A stretch of DNA of 64,000 bases from assembly GCA_035712365.1 (NCBI GenBank), contig DASTAW010000048.1, positions 124,001-188,000 of the forward strand, given 5' to 3'. This DNA is from Terriglobia bacterium (GTDB taxonomy: Bacteria > Acidobacteriota > Terriglobia > UBA7540). Below the pieces are notes generated by a model. The model was not told the DNA's origin and did no database searches. It worked only from the letters and a program-made list of their open reading frames with translations. Shown piece by piece: positions 45,762 through 54,246 of the stretch. A program made the translations under genes and the position numbers. The stretch's first letter is position 1; each line of letters starts with the position of its first letter.

Positions 45762-46585
45762 TTCAGGGTCTCCAGGTAGGCGAACAGGTTGTGCATATCG
45801 GTGTCCGTCATCACGGAAAGCAACTGCCGGTGCGCCGCCAGCGGGTCGTCAATCTTGACCTTGACGGAATCGAGCGGCCAGGAACGGTACCAGCCCGCGC
45901 CGTCAACAATCGCAATGTCATATTGTGAGAGCAGGCGAATCTCGCCGGTGTATTGTTTCCCCGATTCATCCGTCACCGTAGCCGTGGGATGTGGTCCTCG
46001 GCTCGGGTAAAGCATCGCCGCCTGCAAATCCACCGGTGGATACCTGCTCGCAATGCCTTTCAAGTCGCCGGTAGGCGAGTGGCAACTGGAACACTTGCCT
46101 GCGCCGTTGAAGAACTCTTTCCCGGCCTCCGCGTTGCCCACCAGCAGCTTGGCAAGTGAGTAGCCTGCGCCGGCCTGCGCGGCCGAGCGGCGGTCAGACT
46201 CATTCAGTCGGAAGCGGAGGAACGCCACGACATCCATGATCTGGTCGCTTGGAAGCTGGAAAGCCGGCATGCCCTTATCAGGAAATCCGTTGCGAATCAC
46301 CGGACCGATCTGGTCGCCCTTGTTGTCGTGGCGCACCACCGCGCTGCGCATCAGATTGGGGCCTGTCGCCCCACCATTGGCGTCAGGGCCGTGGCAGAAG
46401 GCGCAGGTCTTTTGGAACTGGATTTTCCCGCGTTCCACCTGCGCGGCCGGATATTCATTCCAAATTCCCCGGCGCCTTCGCGGCGCTTGCCGTTCCTGGC
46501 CCGCCAGCAGCATGGGCAGGCAGCAGCACGCCACGACCAACAGTGCCCTCCAGGTCTGCTTTGGGTTCGGAAAGATTTTAATCAT
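45758..46585 (-). CDS. Di-heme cytochrome c
   Basis: 275 residues from the ATG at 46585; a TTG 45 bases earlier lacks support. A signal peptide (hydrophobic ALLVVACCCLPMLLAG) sends it to the periplasm. First heme site CAFCH near residue 60 within RGKIQFQKTCAFCHGPDANGG, with GMPAF containing a possible Met ligand. Second heme site CSSCH near 165 in FFNGAGKCSSCHSPTGDLKG. The last 70 residues (TGEIRLLSQYDIAIVDGAGWYRSWPLDSVKVKIDDPL) resemble a small beta module found in acidobacterial cytochromes of this kind. It overlaps the quinoprotein gene by four bases and probably accepts its electrons. Confidence 0.92.
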   Translation of the reverse strand: MIKIFPNPKQTWRALLVVACCCLPMLLAGQERQAPRRRRGIWNEYPAAQVERGKIQFQKTCAFCHGPDANGGATGPNLMRSAVVRHDNKGDQIGPVIRNGFPDKGMPAFQLPSDQIMDVVAFLRFRLNESDRRSAAQAGAGYSLAKLLVGNAEAGKEFFNGAGKCSSCHSPTGDLKGIASRYPPVDLQAAMLYPSRGPHPTATVTDESGKQYTGEIRLLSQYDIAIVDGAGWYRSWPLDSVKVKIDDPLAAHRQLLSVMTDTDMHNLFAYLETLK

Positions 46586-47072
46586 TAGAATGGGTGGGTC
46601 TGCCCCTCTCCATATGCCCAACCCCGCCAAAGTTCAGCAACTTATCTGATATATGAATGCAATGTCAAGAAAATCGAGTGCCGGGTAATGACTCGGTTTG
46701 GTTCGTGGCACGGGCGTCCTCGCCCGTGCTTCCGTGAAAAGACACAGCCATGCCCGCCCTGAACGAAGTGAACGGGATGGCCGTGCCACAAAACAGCAAC
46801 CAAACTGGTTCACCGCCCACCTACGACCACCACGCGTCCCAAGAGTGCCCAAGGCATACTAGCGTAGTGCGTCTAACGGATATCTGCGGACTATGGAGTG
46901 CGAATCATGACGCACTACCCTGGCACCGTCCCTGTACTGAGGCGCCAGCGTAGCTGTCACCGGAACGTAGAGGCCATAACCGCCTGGCTAGGGGTCGAAG
47001 ACCAGAAAGCCTCCTCAAAGCTCGCCAAAGACCCGCGCCGCCAGCACATCGCTTAAAACCGATAACACAGAT
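46586..47072. other. Intergenic region with palindromic repeat
   Basis: About 490 bases. It holds the repeat at 46705-46789 and otherwise no supported gene. A 72-codon minus-strand frame here translates the repeat and is not called. Confidence 0.5.
46705..46789. repeat. Palindromic repeat with GTGGCACGG terminal inverted repeats
   Basis: 85 bases between GTGGCACGG (46705-46713) and CCGTGCCAC (46781-46789). Inside the left end is a strong hairpin, nine pairs with loop TCCT (46708-46729). The same end sequence recurs at 52353. Confidence 0.75.
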
Positions 47073-47873
47073 TCAGGATGCGGCTGGCGCGAAGAGAGCC
47101 ACTGAGGTGCTTTGGCCAGGCTCTAGTAAGCGCAGGCGATTGGAGAGACCAGCCCCGGCAAATGCCTTCTGAATATCGTCAGGGCCTTCCGAGAAATGCG
47201 CCCAGCCCTCAAAGTGGACCGGCACAATCACTACGTGCGGGAAAGCGTGGGCCGTTTTGATCGCGTCTTCCGTGGTCATGGTCACCGGCTCGGGCCCTAT
47301 CGGGGTTGCCGCGCCCATAGTCAACACGATGACTGTGACGTTGTACCTCCGCGCAACTTCTCCCACGCCTTCAAACCACACCGTATCCCCTGAAAAATAA
47401 ACAGCCTCGTTCGGCCGGTCATCGAAGGCGAGCACAAAGCCAGTGACTTCTCCGCTCACAGGCTCAATGCCGGGCGGCCCGTGCCGGCCAGGTGTGGCGG
47501 TAATTCGCAGTATTCGGCCGTCCGGTGCAGAAAGTGTCGCGGATTGCCAGGGCTTAAGTCCGATGGCCAGGCCGCCGAGCCGCCCGCCTCCCGAGGCTGT
47601 CGTAAACACGCGGCCCGCTTTTCCCAGCATGGCGCGGCCTGCGTGATCGAGATTGTCGAAGTGCTGATCATGGCTGAGCAGCACCGCATCGATGCGCCCC
47701 ACAGCGTCCGGGCCAAGCGCCGGGCTGGATAGTTTCCTCAGCGTGACCGGTCCGGTGGTATACTCGCCGCCCGCCGGGTCGAAAGTCGGGTCCGTCAGCA
47801 GCCGCAAGCCGGACGTTTCCAGCAGGGCGGTTGGCCCACCCACCAGAGTGATCTTCAGATTCCCATCGCTCAC
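47073..47873 (-). CDS. MBL-fold metal-dependent hydrolase, UlaG-like
   Basis: 266 residues of the metallo-beta-lactamase fold. KITLVGGPTALLETSGLRLLTDPTFDP opens it, the metal motif appears as LLSHDQHFDNLDHAGR near 68 (a SHDxHxDNLD form, close to UlaG-like lactonases), VYFSGDTVW near 165 and VPVHFEGWAHFSEG near 220. The first His of the usual HxHxDH is shifted to SHDQH. Substrate unknown. It lies just after the AhpD-like gene on the same strand with a 69-base gap. Confidence 0.87.
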   Translation of the reverse strand: MSDGNLKITLVGGPTALLETSGLRLLTDPTFDPAGGEYTTGPVTLRKLSSPALGPDAVGRIDAVLLSHDQHFDNLDHAGRAMLGKAGRVFTTASGGGRLGGLAIGLKPWQSATLSAPDGRILRITATPGRHGPPGIEPVSGEVTGFVLAFDDRPNEAVYFSGDTVWFEGVGEVARRYNVTVIVLTMGAATPIGPEPVTMTTEDAIKTAHAFPHVVIVPVHFEGWAHFSEGPDDIQKAFAGAGLSNRLRLLEPGQSTSVALFAPAAS

Positions 47874-47942
47874 GTCGCGCCTCCTCTGCTCGCGTTCTTT
47901 GGATGCATACGGTTTGGATGCGCGGGAACGGTGCGCGTTCCA

Positions 47943-48431
47943 TTACGATTTCGCGCTTGCAGTACTGTGCCCTTGCGCCGGCTGGTAGCTGCCCGGAACG
48001 GCCCGGAATCCGATGGACAGCCGGTTCCAGCCGTTGATGGTCACGATGGCGACGGTCAGGTTCACGAGTTCCTCTTCGCTGAATTGCTTGCGCACCTCCT
48101 CGTAAACTTCGTCCGGCGCATGAGTGGAGCTGATCAGCGTAATCGCCTCAGTCCATGCGAGAGCCGCCCGTTCGCGGTCGGAGAAAAACGGCGTCTCACG
48201 CCAGGCGTCGAGCGTGTAGAGCCGTTGTTCGGTTTCGCCCGCGGCCCGCGCATCCTTGCTGTGCATATCCAGGCAGTAGGCGCAGCCATTAATCTGTGAA
48301 GATCGCATTCTCACCAGCTCCAGCAGCGGTTTCTCCAGGTTTGATGATTGCTTTACATAAACTTCCAGCGCCGCCATGGCTTTGTACGCTGCCGGCGCCA
48401 CTTTTGTAGGATTCAGTCTTGGTTCCATCAT
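47943..48431 (-). CDS. Carboxymuconolactone decarboxylase / AhpD-like protein
   Basis: 162 residues; two adjacent ATG codons (48431 and 48428) follow AGGAGG, either usable. The longer frame is ignored. All-helical AhpD fold with the CxxC-type site: NGCAYCLDMHSKDARAAG, Cys50, Cys53 and His57, plus an upstream Glu in LLELVRMRSSQ. Such proteins reduce peroxides or act as thiol-disulfide enzymes (the redox Cys pair is present, favouring alkylhydroperoxidase over decarboxylase). It begins next to the terminator of the radical SAM gene, so it is transcribed separately. Confidence 0.88.
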   Translation of the reverse strand: MMEPRLNPTKVAPAAYKAMAALEVYVKQSSNLEKPLLELVRMRSSQINGCAYCLDMHSKDARAAGETEQRLYTLDAWRETPFFSDRERAALAWTEAITLISSTHAPDEVYEEVRKQFSEEELVNLTVAIVTINGWNRLSIGFRAVPGSYQPAQGHSTASAKS

Positions 48432-48472
48432 TTTCCTCCTTTTAAAGCCCCTGGATATAGAGATGCACGAGA

Positions 48473-48507
48473 AGAAAAAAAGGGCCGGCTGATGCTCAAC
48501 CGGCCCT
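48473..48507 (-). terminator. Intrinsic terminator of the radical SAM gene
   Basis: On the minus strand AGGGCCGG, an 11-base loop and CCGGCCCT form a perfect 8-pair GC stem followed directly by a run of seven T. It lies about 70 bases after the radical SAM stop codon. Confidence 0.85.
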
Positions 48508-48577
48508 CCCTGAATGTTCCATTTTATTCCGCAGGCCATCTCCGAAGGCGCAGCGCCCTCGGAAAACCAGCAAGGCC

Positions 48578-49873
48578 CTAATCGTCGAAGTGGCCGCTGA
48601 CCCCGCGGAAGCCGCGAAACGCCTGTTTGACGCCCCACCGGATCACGCGCGAGCTGTCATAGCAGTGTGACAGGATGTAGTTGCAGGTAGACAGGCACGT
48701 GGTTGAGCAGGTCTTCTTCATCTCGTCGAGTTGGGCCACGTCAAACTTGTGGCTGCCCACGGTACCCCAGTCATAGCTGGCGGAATACATTGGGAAGCAC
48801 GGTGCCAGCGTGCCCTCCGGACGGATGATCAGATTGTTCTGTCCCGCCCGGCACGGCCAGGATTTTACCTTGCCGCGCATCAGCTTTTTCATGTCATGCA
48901 TGTGCTGCTGCGGATTGGCCATCTTGTAGCCGTGGCGGCTCTTGTCAATCAGGTAATCGAGCAGCGCCTCCACCTTGGGGAAATCGTCAGGCGTCAGATA
49001 GGTGGAGTTGTCGTCCAGATGCTTGAAGTGGCTCTGTTCGAGCATCGGAGCTTCGTTCAGGTGGTAGTCGGTGGCGATGCCGTTCGAGCGCGCGATCTCC
49101 GTCAACTCCTTCACGTCGTCCTGGTTGATGTGGGTGATGTTGATGTTCATCATCACCGTGTATCCATAATGCCGCTGCCTCTTGATCAGGTAATCGAAGT
49201 AAGGCCGGATGCGGTTCAACGCCTTGGGCAGCCCCGGCTTTTCCTCCACGCAATCGATGGCCAGGTTGACGATTCCGATACCCGCATCGCCAATGCGATC
49301 AATCACCTCAGGACGCATCAGCCGGCCGTTGGTGGGCAAATACACGTAGAAATTCTTCTTGGCGGCGTAATAGACCACCTTGTGCACAAATCCCGGCCGC
49401 AGCAGCGGCTCGCCACCCATCAGTGCCAGAACACGGCAGCCGGTGTCGTGCAGCCAGTCAATCGACCGCCGGCCAACGTCTTCGGTCATGCCCTTCACAT
49501 CGTTGTTGTACGACCAGCAATAGTGGCAATCCACGTTGCACTTGAACTCAGTGAAAAGGTAGGCGATGATCGGCCGCAACTCCGAGGGACGAAAACGCGA
49601 CTTTACAAACGGCAGAGCCCAGCACTTGAACGCCCGCATGGTGTTGATCTTGTGATACTGCTTCTCGCTGTAGTCCACGCCTTCAGGAAGCGGGTTCTGC
49701 GGGTAAACGGGTTCCGGCAACGTCAGCGCCGGTGAGTCCGATGAAATTTTCGGCTGCAGAGGCGGGGGTGCTGCGCCGGTCCCCGGCTTCATCAGCAGGT
49801 CGTGCAACTGAACGTCCACCCGGACCGGCGACGAAGCTCCTGCGGTGCGCTCCAAATTCTGAACTTCTGCCAT
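48578..49873 (-). CDS. Radical SAM protein with extra C-terminal cysteines, substrate unknown
   Basis: 431 residues from the ATG at 49873, preceded by AAAGGAG. The first 105 residues are a Pro-rich, non-catalytic extension. The radical SAM cluster motif CNVDCHYC is at Cys112, 116 and 119, and LALMGGEPLLRPGF is the SAM-binding GGEP region. The C-terminal part has six or more cysteines (WPCRAGQ, LAPCFPMY, CSTTCLSTC, HCYDSS), a SPASM or Twitch-like arrangement that would hold auxiliary clusters. Such enzymes modify peptides, cofactors or tRNA; no precursor peptide or partner gene is visible. AT-rich DNA at 49990-50025 could be its promoter. Confidence 0.88.
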   Translation of the reverse strand: MAEVQNLERTAGASSPVRVDVQLHDLLMKPGTGAAPPPLQPKISSDSPALTLPEPVYPQNPLPEGVDYSEKQYHKINTMRAFKCWALPFVKSRFRPSELRPIIAYLFTEFKCNVDCHYCWSYNNDVKGMTEDVGRRSIDWLHDTGCRVLALMGGEPLLRPGFVHKVVYYAAKKNFYVYLPTNGRLMRPEVIDRIGDAGIGIVNLAIDCVEEKPGLPKALNRIRPYFDYLIKRQRHYGYTVMMNINITHINQDDVKELTEIARSNGIATDYHLNEAPMLEQSHFKHLDDNSTYLTPDDFPKVEALLDYLIDKSRHGYKMANPQQHMHDMKKLMRGKVKSWPCRAGQNNLIIRPEGTLAPCFPMYSASYDWGTVGSHKFDVAQLDEMKKTCSTTCLSTCNYILSHCYDSSRVIRWGVKQAFRGFRGVSGHFDD

Positions 49874-50148
49874 CGAATCTCCTTTCGTCACTCTCAGCTA
49901 GAACTCTTTACGGAAGGCGCGCTTTGGACCCGCACCTGCAACTAAAACGCCAAGGTGCTATTGTAAGCGAATTAATCAGGCTTGCAAACCGGGTATATAA
50001 CAATTTCGCATGATTTCCCAATATACAACTAAAACGGGCCGCGTCGGCACCTTTTTTCGAAACTCGCTTTTCCGGCGAGGGGCGAGGGCGCGAGGTAGTC
50101 TACACTGTAGCCCCGGACGGCCAGCTCCGAGAGGATTTGCCGGCCGCG

Positions 50149-51390
50149 CTACTTGGACTGCGCTCTCAACCCATTGATTTTATGTGATTTCTCGGCGCGG
50201 TGGGAGCTGCGCTGTCGTGCGGCAGCGGCGCTTAGCCCTTCATCAGCGCCCTGGCGTTCGTAAACAACTTCACCGTTCAGGACGGTGGTTTCAATCTCGA
50301 GCTGGTCGCTGCCAACGCGGAAAAGCACCAGGTTGGCAGGACGTCCAGCCACGATTTCGCCGCATGTTCCATAGCGGCCAAGCAGCCGTGAAGGATTGAA
50401 GGTTGCAGCGCGGATGGCGTCCGCCAGCGGCACGCCGGCGTAGTCCATGAAAACTTTGACGGCACAGTTCATGCTCACCGCTGAACCCGCCATGCTATGC
50501 CGGTCTGCCGCAACCACCTGGCCCGTCGGGAGAAGCTCGATCTCCAGGTCCACTAGCCGGTAGCGTCCCGGAGCAAGCCCGGCCACGTGGACCGCGTCCG
50601 TGATCAGGATGCAGCGTTCAATCCCTTTCACTCGGTGGATGACCTGCACCAGCTCCGGCGGCAGATGGAAGCCGTCGCAGATCATGCTGGCCGCGAGACT
50701 GTCAATGGCAAGCTGGGCCCACAGCGGAGTCCGGTGGCGGTCAATCATCTGCGGGCAACCGTTCCCCAGGTGCGTGTTCAACTGCGCGCCCGCCTCCGCG
50801 CCCTGGTGGATTTGCTCCGGCGTCGCGTCCGTGTGTCCCATCGCAACCACCACTCCTGCTGCGCGCGCGTGCCGGATGAAATCAAGCGCGCCCGGCAGCT
50901 CTGGGGCCAGCGTGACGATTCCAATCCCCCCGCCCGCCGCCTCCTGCAGTTCCAGGAATTCTTCCCAGTCAGGCGGCCGCATCAATTTCGGATTGTGCGC
51001 ACCGCGCGATCCGCCCGGAGAGATGTACGGCCCCTCGAGGTGATAGCAGGGAGCGCATTGGGCAAAGCGCGGATCGATGCGCCGGGCCTTCTCGAGCGCC
51101 CGGAAACATTGAAGCAATCCTCTCTGGCTGTTGGTAATGACGGTGGGACAAAATGTGGTGACACCCGACTTCCAAAGAGCGGGCAGAATGTTCGGAGCTT
51201 TCACCGGGTCGAGGTCAGCGTCGCAGAAGTCGATTCCGGCAAACCCGTTCAACTGAATGTCGATCAGACCTGGGCTTACGTAAGGCTTTTCGCCGTCCGG
51301 CGGACCCACGCTGTCGACTGATGCAATTCGCCCGTGCTCAATCTCGATCCGGCTCAGACCTTTTTCTGGAACATTGGCGATGAATTCCAT
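50149..51390 (-). CDS. nagA: N-acetylglucosamine-6-phosphate deacetylase
   Basis: 413 residues from the ATG at 51390 (an upstream GTG in frame at 51495 is less protein-like). An amidohydrolase making glucosamine-6-phosphate and acetate from GlcNAc-6-phosphate, in cell-wall recycling or chitin use. Motifs: VSPGLIDIQLNGFAGIDFCD near 40, metal Glu in YHLEGPYISPGGSRGAHNP near 117, GHTDATPEQI near 195, ITDAVHVAGL with the catalytic Asp near 272, and HSMAGSAVSMNCAV near 305. The usual THLFNAM is here NTHLGNGCPQM, a variant in the region that closes the active site. No nagB or PTS gene is in the window. Confidence 0.9.
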   Translation of the reverse strand: MEFIANVPEKGLSRIEIEHGRIASVDSVGPPDGEKPYVSPGLIDIQLNGFAGIDFCDADLDPVKAPNILPALWKSGVTTFCPTVITNSQRGLLQCFRALEKARRIDPRFAQCAPCYHLEGPYISPGGSRGAHNPKLMRPPDWEEFLELQEAAGGGIGIVTLAPELPGALDFIRHARAAGVVVAMGHTDATPEQIHQGAEAGAQLNTHLGNGCPQMIDRHRTPLWAQLAIDSLAASMICDGFHLPPELVQVIHRVKGIERCILITDAVHVAGLAPGRYRLVDLEIELLPTGQVVAADRHSMAGSAVSMNCAVKVFMDYAGVPLADAIRAATFNPSRLLGRYGTCGEIVAGRPANLVLFRVGSDQLEIETTVLNGEVVYERQGADEGLSAAAARQRSSHRAEKSHKINGLRAQSK

Positions 51391-51613
51391 TTTGCTGGGC
51401 GCCGTACTTCTTCTGATGTGGCGGGCTGTCGTCGCTATTCCGCCAGCGCCCGCCCCTGACTGCGCATGCCACTCTGTTTGATAGTCGGGGAACACCTTTC
51501 AGCGTTCAGCCATCCTGGTGGATGGCGCTGCAGGCTTTGCTTCGTCTCACCGGCCCCCAGGACGTCCACGCCCCAAATCATCACCCAATTGACGCACGGC
51601 ACTCTGGGGGCAA

Positions 51614-51802
51614 CTATGTGGACTTGTTGACCGTGTTGGCCGTCTTCTCGGCCTCATCGTTCACGCCGTTGATGGCCCCCTTGAACTCGCGGATGCCCTT
51701 CCCCAGCGACCGGCCGAGGTCGGGTAACTTTCCGGGGCCAAAAATGATCAGCACAATGAGCAGAATGAAGAAGAGATGAGTAGGTTGAAGCAATCCATCC
51801 AT
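51614..51802 (-). CDS. tatA: Sec-independent translocase protein TatA/TatE
   Basis: 62 residues, near the lower size limit for TatA. A single N-terminal membrane helix (THLFFILLIVLIIFGPGKLP) with the conserved Phe-Gly hinge, then an amphipathic helix LGRSLGKGIREFKGAI and a short polar tail. GGAGG lies six bases before the ATG. TatA forms the translocation pore for folded twin-arginine proteins, of which this window encodes at least two. No tatB or tatC is nearby, which is common in this phylum. Confidence 0.93.
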   Translation of the reverse strand: MDGLLQPTHLFFILLIVLIIFGPGKLPDLGRSLGKGIREFKGAINGVNDEAEKTANTVNKST

Positions 51803-51945
51803 GGTGGTCCTCCCTGGCGCGTTTTCTCAAACGCTGCCACTTTCATTATATCGCGGCGCAGGGCATAACCGTATCAGATTCCATCGCTATTAAAAAGGGG
51901 CTTATCTGTGCATCCTCAGGAAGCCTTGTCCGGTCAGCAGCTTTG

Positions 51946-52317
51946 CTAATCGTCGGCCACCGGGTAGCCGGCCTCCATCCATCCGCGCCAGCCGCCCGCC
52001 ATGGATGCCACGCCCGTATATCCCATTTTCTGCAGGCTGTCGGCTGCCAGGGCCGAGCGGTAGCCGCCTCCACAATAGAGCACCAGCGTGGTGTTGCGGT
52101 CGGGGATGGCCTGCTCGATGTCGCGCTCAATGACTCCCTTCCCGATGTGGATCGAGCGGGGCAGGTGGCCGGCGGCCCATTCGCGGTCTTCGCGAACATC
52201 AATCAGGCCGAACTTGTTGCCAGAATCGAGCCATTGCTTAACCTGATGGATATCCACTTCCTTGATTCGGCTCTTTGCGTCGTCCACTACTTTCAGGAAT
52301 CCGGGTGTGTGTTTCAC
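51946..52317 (-). CDS. Rhodanese-like domain protein
   Basis: 123 residues, GTG start with GGAGGG upstream. A single rhodanese domain: LIDVREDREWAAGHLPRSIHIGKG near 38-60 and the active-site loop YCGGGYRSAL with Cys82, then MAGGWRGWMEAGYPV at the end. Single-domain rhodaneses carry sulfane sulfur as a Cys persulfide. The loop CGGGYRS is the form used by sulfurtransferases. No partner is evident. Confidence 0.92.
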   Translation of the reverse strand: MKHTPGFLKVVDDAKSRIKEVDIHQVKQWLDSGNKFGLIDVREDREWAAGHLPRSIHIGKGVIERDIEQAIPDRNTTLVLYCGGGYRSALAADSLQKMGYTGVASMAGGWRGWMEAGYPVADD

Positions 52318-52352
52318 AATCCCTCCAATGCTTCATCATACAAAACTGCATT

Positions 52353-52452
52353 GTGGCACGGCTACTCCTGGCCGTGTTAGGACACGGGCCAGACGCATGT
52401 TGTAGCGCCGAGCTTGAACTCAGCGCCTGCCCACCTAAAGGCAGGCGCTACA
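52353..52452. repeat. Two adjoining palindromic repeats after the RraA-like gene
   Basis: The left part starts GTGGCACGG, as in the repeat at 46705, with hairpin CACGGC-8-GCCGTG. The right part is bounded by TGTAGCGCC (52401-52409) and GGCGCTACA (52444-52452), and contains a perfect 10-pair stem AGCGCCTGCC / GGCAGGCGCT. It ends five bases before the RraA-like stop codon. Confidence 0.7.
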
Positions 52453-52457
52453 TCGCC

Positions 52458-53243
52458 TCAAATCCGCCCGAACTTCTTGATGGCTTCCTCAACGGACTTG
52501 TACTTGAAGATGAATGGGTACATCGAGTGCTCGGTGAAGTCGAGCCCTTGCGCCTTCCGCAGCACCTCTTCCGCCCTGGCGCGCGGCACCACCACAACAC
52601 CGTCGCTATCCGCGGCGATGATGTCTCCGGCCGAAACCGGCACACCATCGCAGTCAATCTGAATGTTCGATCCGCCGAAAACGTAATGATTAACCGAAGT
52701 GGAAGGAACAATCCCCTTGGCATAAACCGGAAACTGGATCTTCTGCAGGTAGGCGGTGTCGCGCGTTCCGCCGTCGATGACCGCGCCCACAAAGCCGCGT
52801 GCCGCCATGGCCGTGCCCATGATGCCTCCCATTCCGGCAATGTCGAGCCCATCTTCCAACTTCATCACGTAAACATCATTTGGGCCGCCGTGATCAATGG
52901 CCGCCAGCATGCCGCCCAGCGCCGCTCCGCCCTGATGATTTTCCTGTTTTTTCAGCAGGACCGTCACAGCATAGCCCACAAATTTCGTCCGAAAGATCGG
53001 CCGCATCTGGTGGCTCATATACATCCTGCGGCCATAGATCTGTTCCTCGGCGTCGGAAATCGAGGCGACCTCCACCTGGCGGTATTCTTGCAGCATCTGC
53101 TGCTCCGCGCTCGTGCTTGCCGAAGTTGATTCAGCGCTCGACTGGGCCTGTTTTCCACTGCTCCGCGCGACCATCCAGAGGAGCGCCCCACCAATTAGCG
53201 CGAACATGGCTAATTTCTTCCCAAGCTGACCTTGATTTTCCAT
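52458..53243 (-). CDS. Membrane-anchored RraA-like (aldolase/RNase E regulator fold) protein
   Basis: 261 residues from ATG at 53243 with AGGAG six bases upstream. An N-terminal hydrophobic helix (KLAMFALIGGALLWMVA, residues 10-26) is followed by a Ser/Ala-rich linker and then the RraA fold from about 60. The diagnostic GAVIDGGTRDT (GxxxDxxxRD site for Mg and substrate) is near 183, with AGDIIAADSDGVVVVPRARAEEVL near 220. Family members are class II HMG/CHA aldolases, oxaloacetate decarboxylases, or RNase E inhibitors, normally cytosolic and about 160-220 residues. The added membrane anchor is unusual. It lies 36 bases after the GNAT gene. Confidence 0.87.
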   Translation of the reverse strand: MENQGQLGKKLAMFALIGGALLWMVARSSGKQAQSSAESTSASTSAEQQMLQEYRQVEVASISDAEEQIYGRRMYMSHQMRPIFRTKFVGYAVTVLLKKQENHQGGAALGGMLAAIDHGGPNDVYVMKLEDGLDIAGMGGIMGTAMAARGFVGAVIDGGTRDTAYLQKIQFPVYAKGIVPSTSVNHYVFGGSNIQIDCDGVPVSAGDIIAADSDGVVVVPRARAEEVLRKAQGLDFTEHSMYPFIFKYKSVEEAIKKFGRI

Positions 53244-53279
53244 TTTCTTCTCCTGTTCAGTTGTCAGATTCATGAGCTC

Positions 53280-54116
53280 CTATCCGAATTCCGGGCCCAG
53301 GATGGCGCAGAGCAACTCCGGCCGGCCCGGATAGTCGTTAGGCCCGCGCACCATGCGCGTCAAGGGACGCGATACCTGGAATCCGCGGGCCAGCAGCATT
53401 TCAGCTACAAAGCGACGGTCTTTGAGGGCATCCACAAAGATCATTTCGCGGCGGGAGCGCGCGAGGAATTCATCCAGCAATTGCGTCGCTGTCTGTTCAT
53501 CGCGCGCCATCCACGGCCCCAGGTGGTCTGCCAGCGTTCCCCGGCGCCCGAACGTATAACCGGCAGTCTCTCCCTCCCGCTCCGCTGCCAGGGCAACGTC
53601 CGGATTCTCAGCCGCAAGCGAGCGCAACAGGCTGCCGCGATCGGCGCCGAAAATCTCCCGGTCGAGCTGCAGCACGCAGTCCGAAACGGAATGCAGTCGA
53701 GAGGCTGGTGGAGCTTTGGGGACGGGCCGCTTCAGCAGCCAGCGATCAATCTCGTATTCGTCGTGGAATCCGAGCTTCTGATAAATCGGCCGGCCCGCTG
53801 GCGTGGCATCGAGCTTCATGGTGCAGATGCCGATCTCATCAAGATGTTCAATGGTCTTCCGCAGCAGGCGCGTTCCGATGCCCCGCCCGCGGAATTCCGG
53901 ATCCACAAGCACCATCCCTATCCATGCAAACCGCTGCTCATAGACCATCGTGGCCGCGGTACCAACCGCTTTGCCATCGACTTCCGCTGCAAAGCAGCCC
54001 TCCGGACTCGATTCCAGAAAACTCCGCCAGTCGGCCGGCGTCTGGTTCCATCCCGCCAGGTTTTTCAGCCTCATCCCGGCAGAAATGTCGGCGGTCGTCA
54101 TGGTGCGAAGGTTCAT
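53280..54116 (-). CDS. Tandem GNAT-fold acetyltransferase
   Basis: 278 residues from ATG at 54116. The longer frame upstream translates the dispersed repeat at 54143-54246 and is rejected. The N-terminal GNAT domain (1-130) has the acetyl-CoA motif LVDPEFRGRGIGTRLLRKTIEHL near 78-100 and KLGFHDEYEIDRW. A second GNAT-like domain (140-278) has degenerate motif A, as in the family with YitI-like architecture. The amine substrate is unknown. It is followed on the same strand by the RraA-like gene. Confidence 0.86.
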   Translation of the reverse strand: MNLRTMTTADISAGMRLKNLAGWNQTPADWRSFLESSPEGCFAAEVDGKAVGTAATMVYEQRFAWIGMVLVDPEFRGRGIGTRLLRKTIEHLDEIGICTMKLDATPAGRPIYQKLGFHDEYEIDRWLLKRPVPKAPPASRLHSVSDCVLQLDREIFGADRGSLLRSLAAENPDVALAAEREGETAGYTFGRRGTLADHLGPWMARDEQTATQLLDEFLARSRREMIFVDALKDRRFVAEMLLARGFQVSRPLTRMVRGPNDYPGRPELLCAILGPEFG

Positions 54117-54142
54117 GGCCTGCCCCGCGGGTGCCTCCCTCC

Positions 54143-54246
54143 CGTCGTCATCATGAGGAGCCCCGTCGGAAGGGGACGGCAAAGGATTTGCTGCGTTTGT
54201 TTTTCTAAGGATACAGCAGATTCTTCGCTGCTGCTCAGAATGAAAA
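54143..54246. repeat. CGTCGTCATC...CTCAGAATGA dispersed repeat beside the IS110 gene
   Basis: About 104 bases, starting CGTCATCATGAGGAG and ending CTGCTGCTCAGAATGA, with inner word GCAGATTCTTCGCTGCTG. Same family as 39584-39682 and 58670-58776. Its right end abuts the IS110 leader. Confidence 0.6.

Noticed and set aside
46634-46852. A 72-residue minus-strand ORF near the cytochrome gene
   Set aside because: It is the translation of the GTGGCACGG palindromic repeat and nearby DNA, with no ribosome site.
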